This document shows positions 62,884 to 64,000 of a DNA stretch of 64,000 nt, piece by piece. The position numbers and the translations under genes were made by a program. Every line of letters begins with the position of its first letter. Position 1 is the stretch's first letter. Under the pieces are notes generated by a model. The model made no database searches. It saw only the letters and a list, made by a program, of their open reading frames with translations, and was not told the DNA's origin. The stretch comes from Sphingopyxis chilensis (GTDB lineage: Bacteria; Pseudomonadota; Alphaproteobacteria; Sphingomonadales; Sphingomonadaceae), in contig NZ_CP142394.1 in NCBI RefSeq assembly GCF_035930445.1, positions 2,389,501 through 2,453,500 on the forward strand. Reading direction: 5' to 3'.

Positions 62884-64000
62884 TCAATCGGCGTCGGTCT
62901 CGATCGGCTGCGCGGCGAGCGGCGCGGGCTCGCCCCTGAGCGCGCGGTGGAGCGCGTCGCGGTCGAGCGCCTTTTCCCATCCCGCGACGACGATCGCCGC
63001 GAGCGCGTTGCCGATGAAGTTGGTGAGCGCGCGGCACTCACTCATGAAACGGTCGATGCCAAGGATCAGCGCGAGCCCCGCGACGGGCACCGACGGCACG
63101 ATCGACAGCGTCGCGGCGAGCGTGATGAAGCCCGCGCCGGTGACACCGGCCGCGCCCTTCGAGCTGACCATCGCAACGAGCAGGAGCGCAAGCTGGTCGC
63201 CGAGGCTGAGGTCGACGCCGACCGCCTGCGCGATGAACAACGCGGCGAGCGTCATATAGATGTTGGTGCCGTCGAGGTTGAAGCTGTAGCCGGTCGGCAC
63301 GACGAGGCCCACGATCGGCTTGGCGCAGCCGGCCTGTTCGAGCTTCTGGATGAGGCTCGGCAAGGCGGCTTCCGACGAGGAGGTGCCGAGCACGAGCAGC
63401 AATTCGGCCTTGAGGTAAGCGATCAGGCTGAAGATCGAGAAACCGCATAGCCGTGCGACCGCGCCGAGGACGACGATCACGAAGAAGAGCGAGGTCAGAT
63501 AGAAGGTCGCTATCAGCAGGCCGAGGTTGGCGAGCGATTCGACGCCATATCGGCCGATCGTGAACGCCATCGCGCCGAACGCCCCGATTGGCGCGAATTT
63601 CATCAACATGCCGACGAGACCGAAGAAGACCACCGACACTTTTTCGAGCAGACCCAGCACCTGCCGCCCCGGTTCGCCCGCGTGCGACAGCGCGAGGCCG
63701 AAGAGGATCGCGGCGAACAGTGCCTGCAGGATCGATCCCTCGGTCAGCGCCGAGACAAAAGTGGTCGGAATGATCTCGAGCAGGAAGGCGGTGAGCGTCG
63801 CTTCGTGCGCCTTGGCCTCATATTGCGCGACCGCCCCGGCATCGAGCGTCGCCGGGTCGATGTTCATCCCGGCACCCGGCTGTATCACATTGGCGACGAC
63901 CAGCCCGACGATCAGCGCCAGCGTCGAAAAGAAAAGGAAATAGGCGAAGGTCTTGCCGACGACGCGGCCGAGCGCCTTGGTCTCCCCGATCGACGCGATG
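62884..64000 (-). CDS. Dicarboxylate/amino acid:cation symporter (DctA/GltP-like), N-terminus outside the window
   Basis: At least 372 residues, open to the window edge. The frame begins [20 protein letters not shown], continues [20 protein letters not shown] and shows the family re-entrant loop [20 protein letters not shown] (S-S-S-x-A), [20 protein letters not shown] (N-x-D-G-T) and the end of the transport domain. This matches DAACS symporters that take up C4-dicarboxylates, glutamate or aspartate with protons or sodium in the inner membrane. Final residues are hydrophilic. The 32-base gap to the TonB receptor gene suggests one transcript. Confidence 0.92.
   Translation of the reverse strand, partial: IASIGETKALGRVVGKTFAYFLFFSTLALIVGLVVANVIQPGAGMNIDPATLDAGAVAQYEAKAHEATLTAFLLEIIPTTFVSALTEGSILQALFAAILFGLALSHAGEPGRQVLGLLEKVSVVFFGLVGMLMKFAPIGAFGAMAFTIGRYGVESLANLGLLIATFYLTSLFFVIVVLGAVARLCGFSIFSLIAYLKAELLLVLGTSSSEAALPSLIQKLEQAGCAKPIVGLVVPTGYSFNLDGTNIYMTLAALFIAQAVGVDLSLGDQLALLLVAMVSSKGAAGVTGAGFITLAATLSIVPSVPVAGLALILGIDRFMSECRALTNFIGNALAAIVVAGWEKALDRDALHRALRGEPAPLAAQPIETDAD

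Overview
The window looks like chromosomal DNA of a high-GC alphaproteobacterium of the order Sphingomonadales, probably close to Sphingopyxis. The support is the family content (UPF0262, a DUF2849/DUF934 sulfite-reduction cluster, DUF885 peptidase, DoxX, a large TonB-dependent receptor, a split-off ccmAB pair), dense gene packing with many 4-8 base start/stop overlaps, and dispersed palindromes of the 'gtcattgcgagc' type. The genus is inferred from gene style and was not tested by a search.

Layout. 1-2.7 kb: end of a glycosyltransferase, an alpha/beta hydrolase and astD. 2.8-7.2 kb: a tightly coupled assimilatory sulfite/APS reduction operon (cobA, DUF2849, sulfite reductase, RidA, DUF934, cysH). 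7.2-11.1 kb: dnaB, UPF0262, a GH25-like protein, cdd, dcd. 11.2-15.6 kb: a secreted GH5 glycosidase behind a LacI-type operator-like site, DoxX, a saccharopine-dehydrogenase-like oxidoreductase and a thioesterase. 15.6-22.9 kb: a two-component system with a neighbouring EF-hand protein, small envelope proteins, a Tat-like DUF885 protein, a FKBP isomerase and a Rap1a-type protein.

22.9-36.2 kb is the accessory part. A tRNA-Gly(TCC) gene (26321-26394, minus) has its last 22 bases duplicated at 23063-23084. Between the copies lie five small, mostly AT-richer genes: a CdiI-like immunity protein, a lipoprotein, an EF-Tu-barrel immunity-like protein, a membrane protein and a zinc-ribbon protein. 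Gaps between them carry related short repeats, so the segment reads like a string of single-gene cassettes. On the other side of the tRNA lies a scar of two truncated genes (metallophosphoesterase, hutC). It is followed by a metal-efflux operon (His-rich small protein, czcCBA, HupE/UreJ-like protein, a membrane-anchor protein, a broken MFS gene), then an integrase remnant.

36.2-46.4 kb returns to housekeeping: dinB, prfC, phhB, ccmA/ccmB split by a palindrome, a VOC protein, then rplA-rplK-tesB-nusG-secE read leftward, with a thioesterase gene inserted in the ribosomal/transcription cluster. 46.5-55.5 kb: a GPH-type sugar transporter, a TetR regulator divergent from a complete RND multidrug pump with a perfect 16-bp palindrome between them, and an AlkC-like gene. 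55.5-64 kb, leftward: a class A penicillin-binding protein, a DUF421 pair, and a dicarboxylate symporter / TonB receptor / SGNH esterase set.

The most interesting signal is the immunity-rich, repeat-punctuated tRNA-Gly segment at 22.9-26.4 kb. No integrase or toxin gene is visible inside it.
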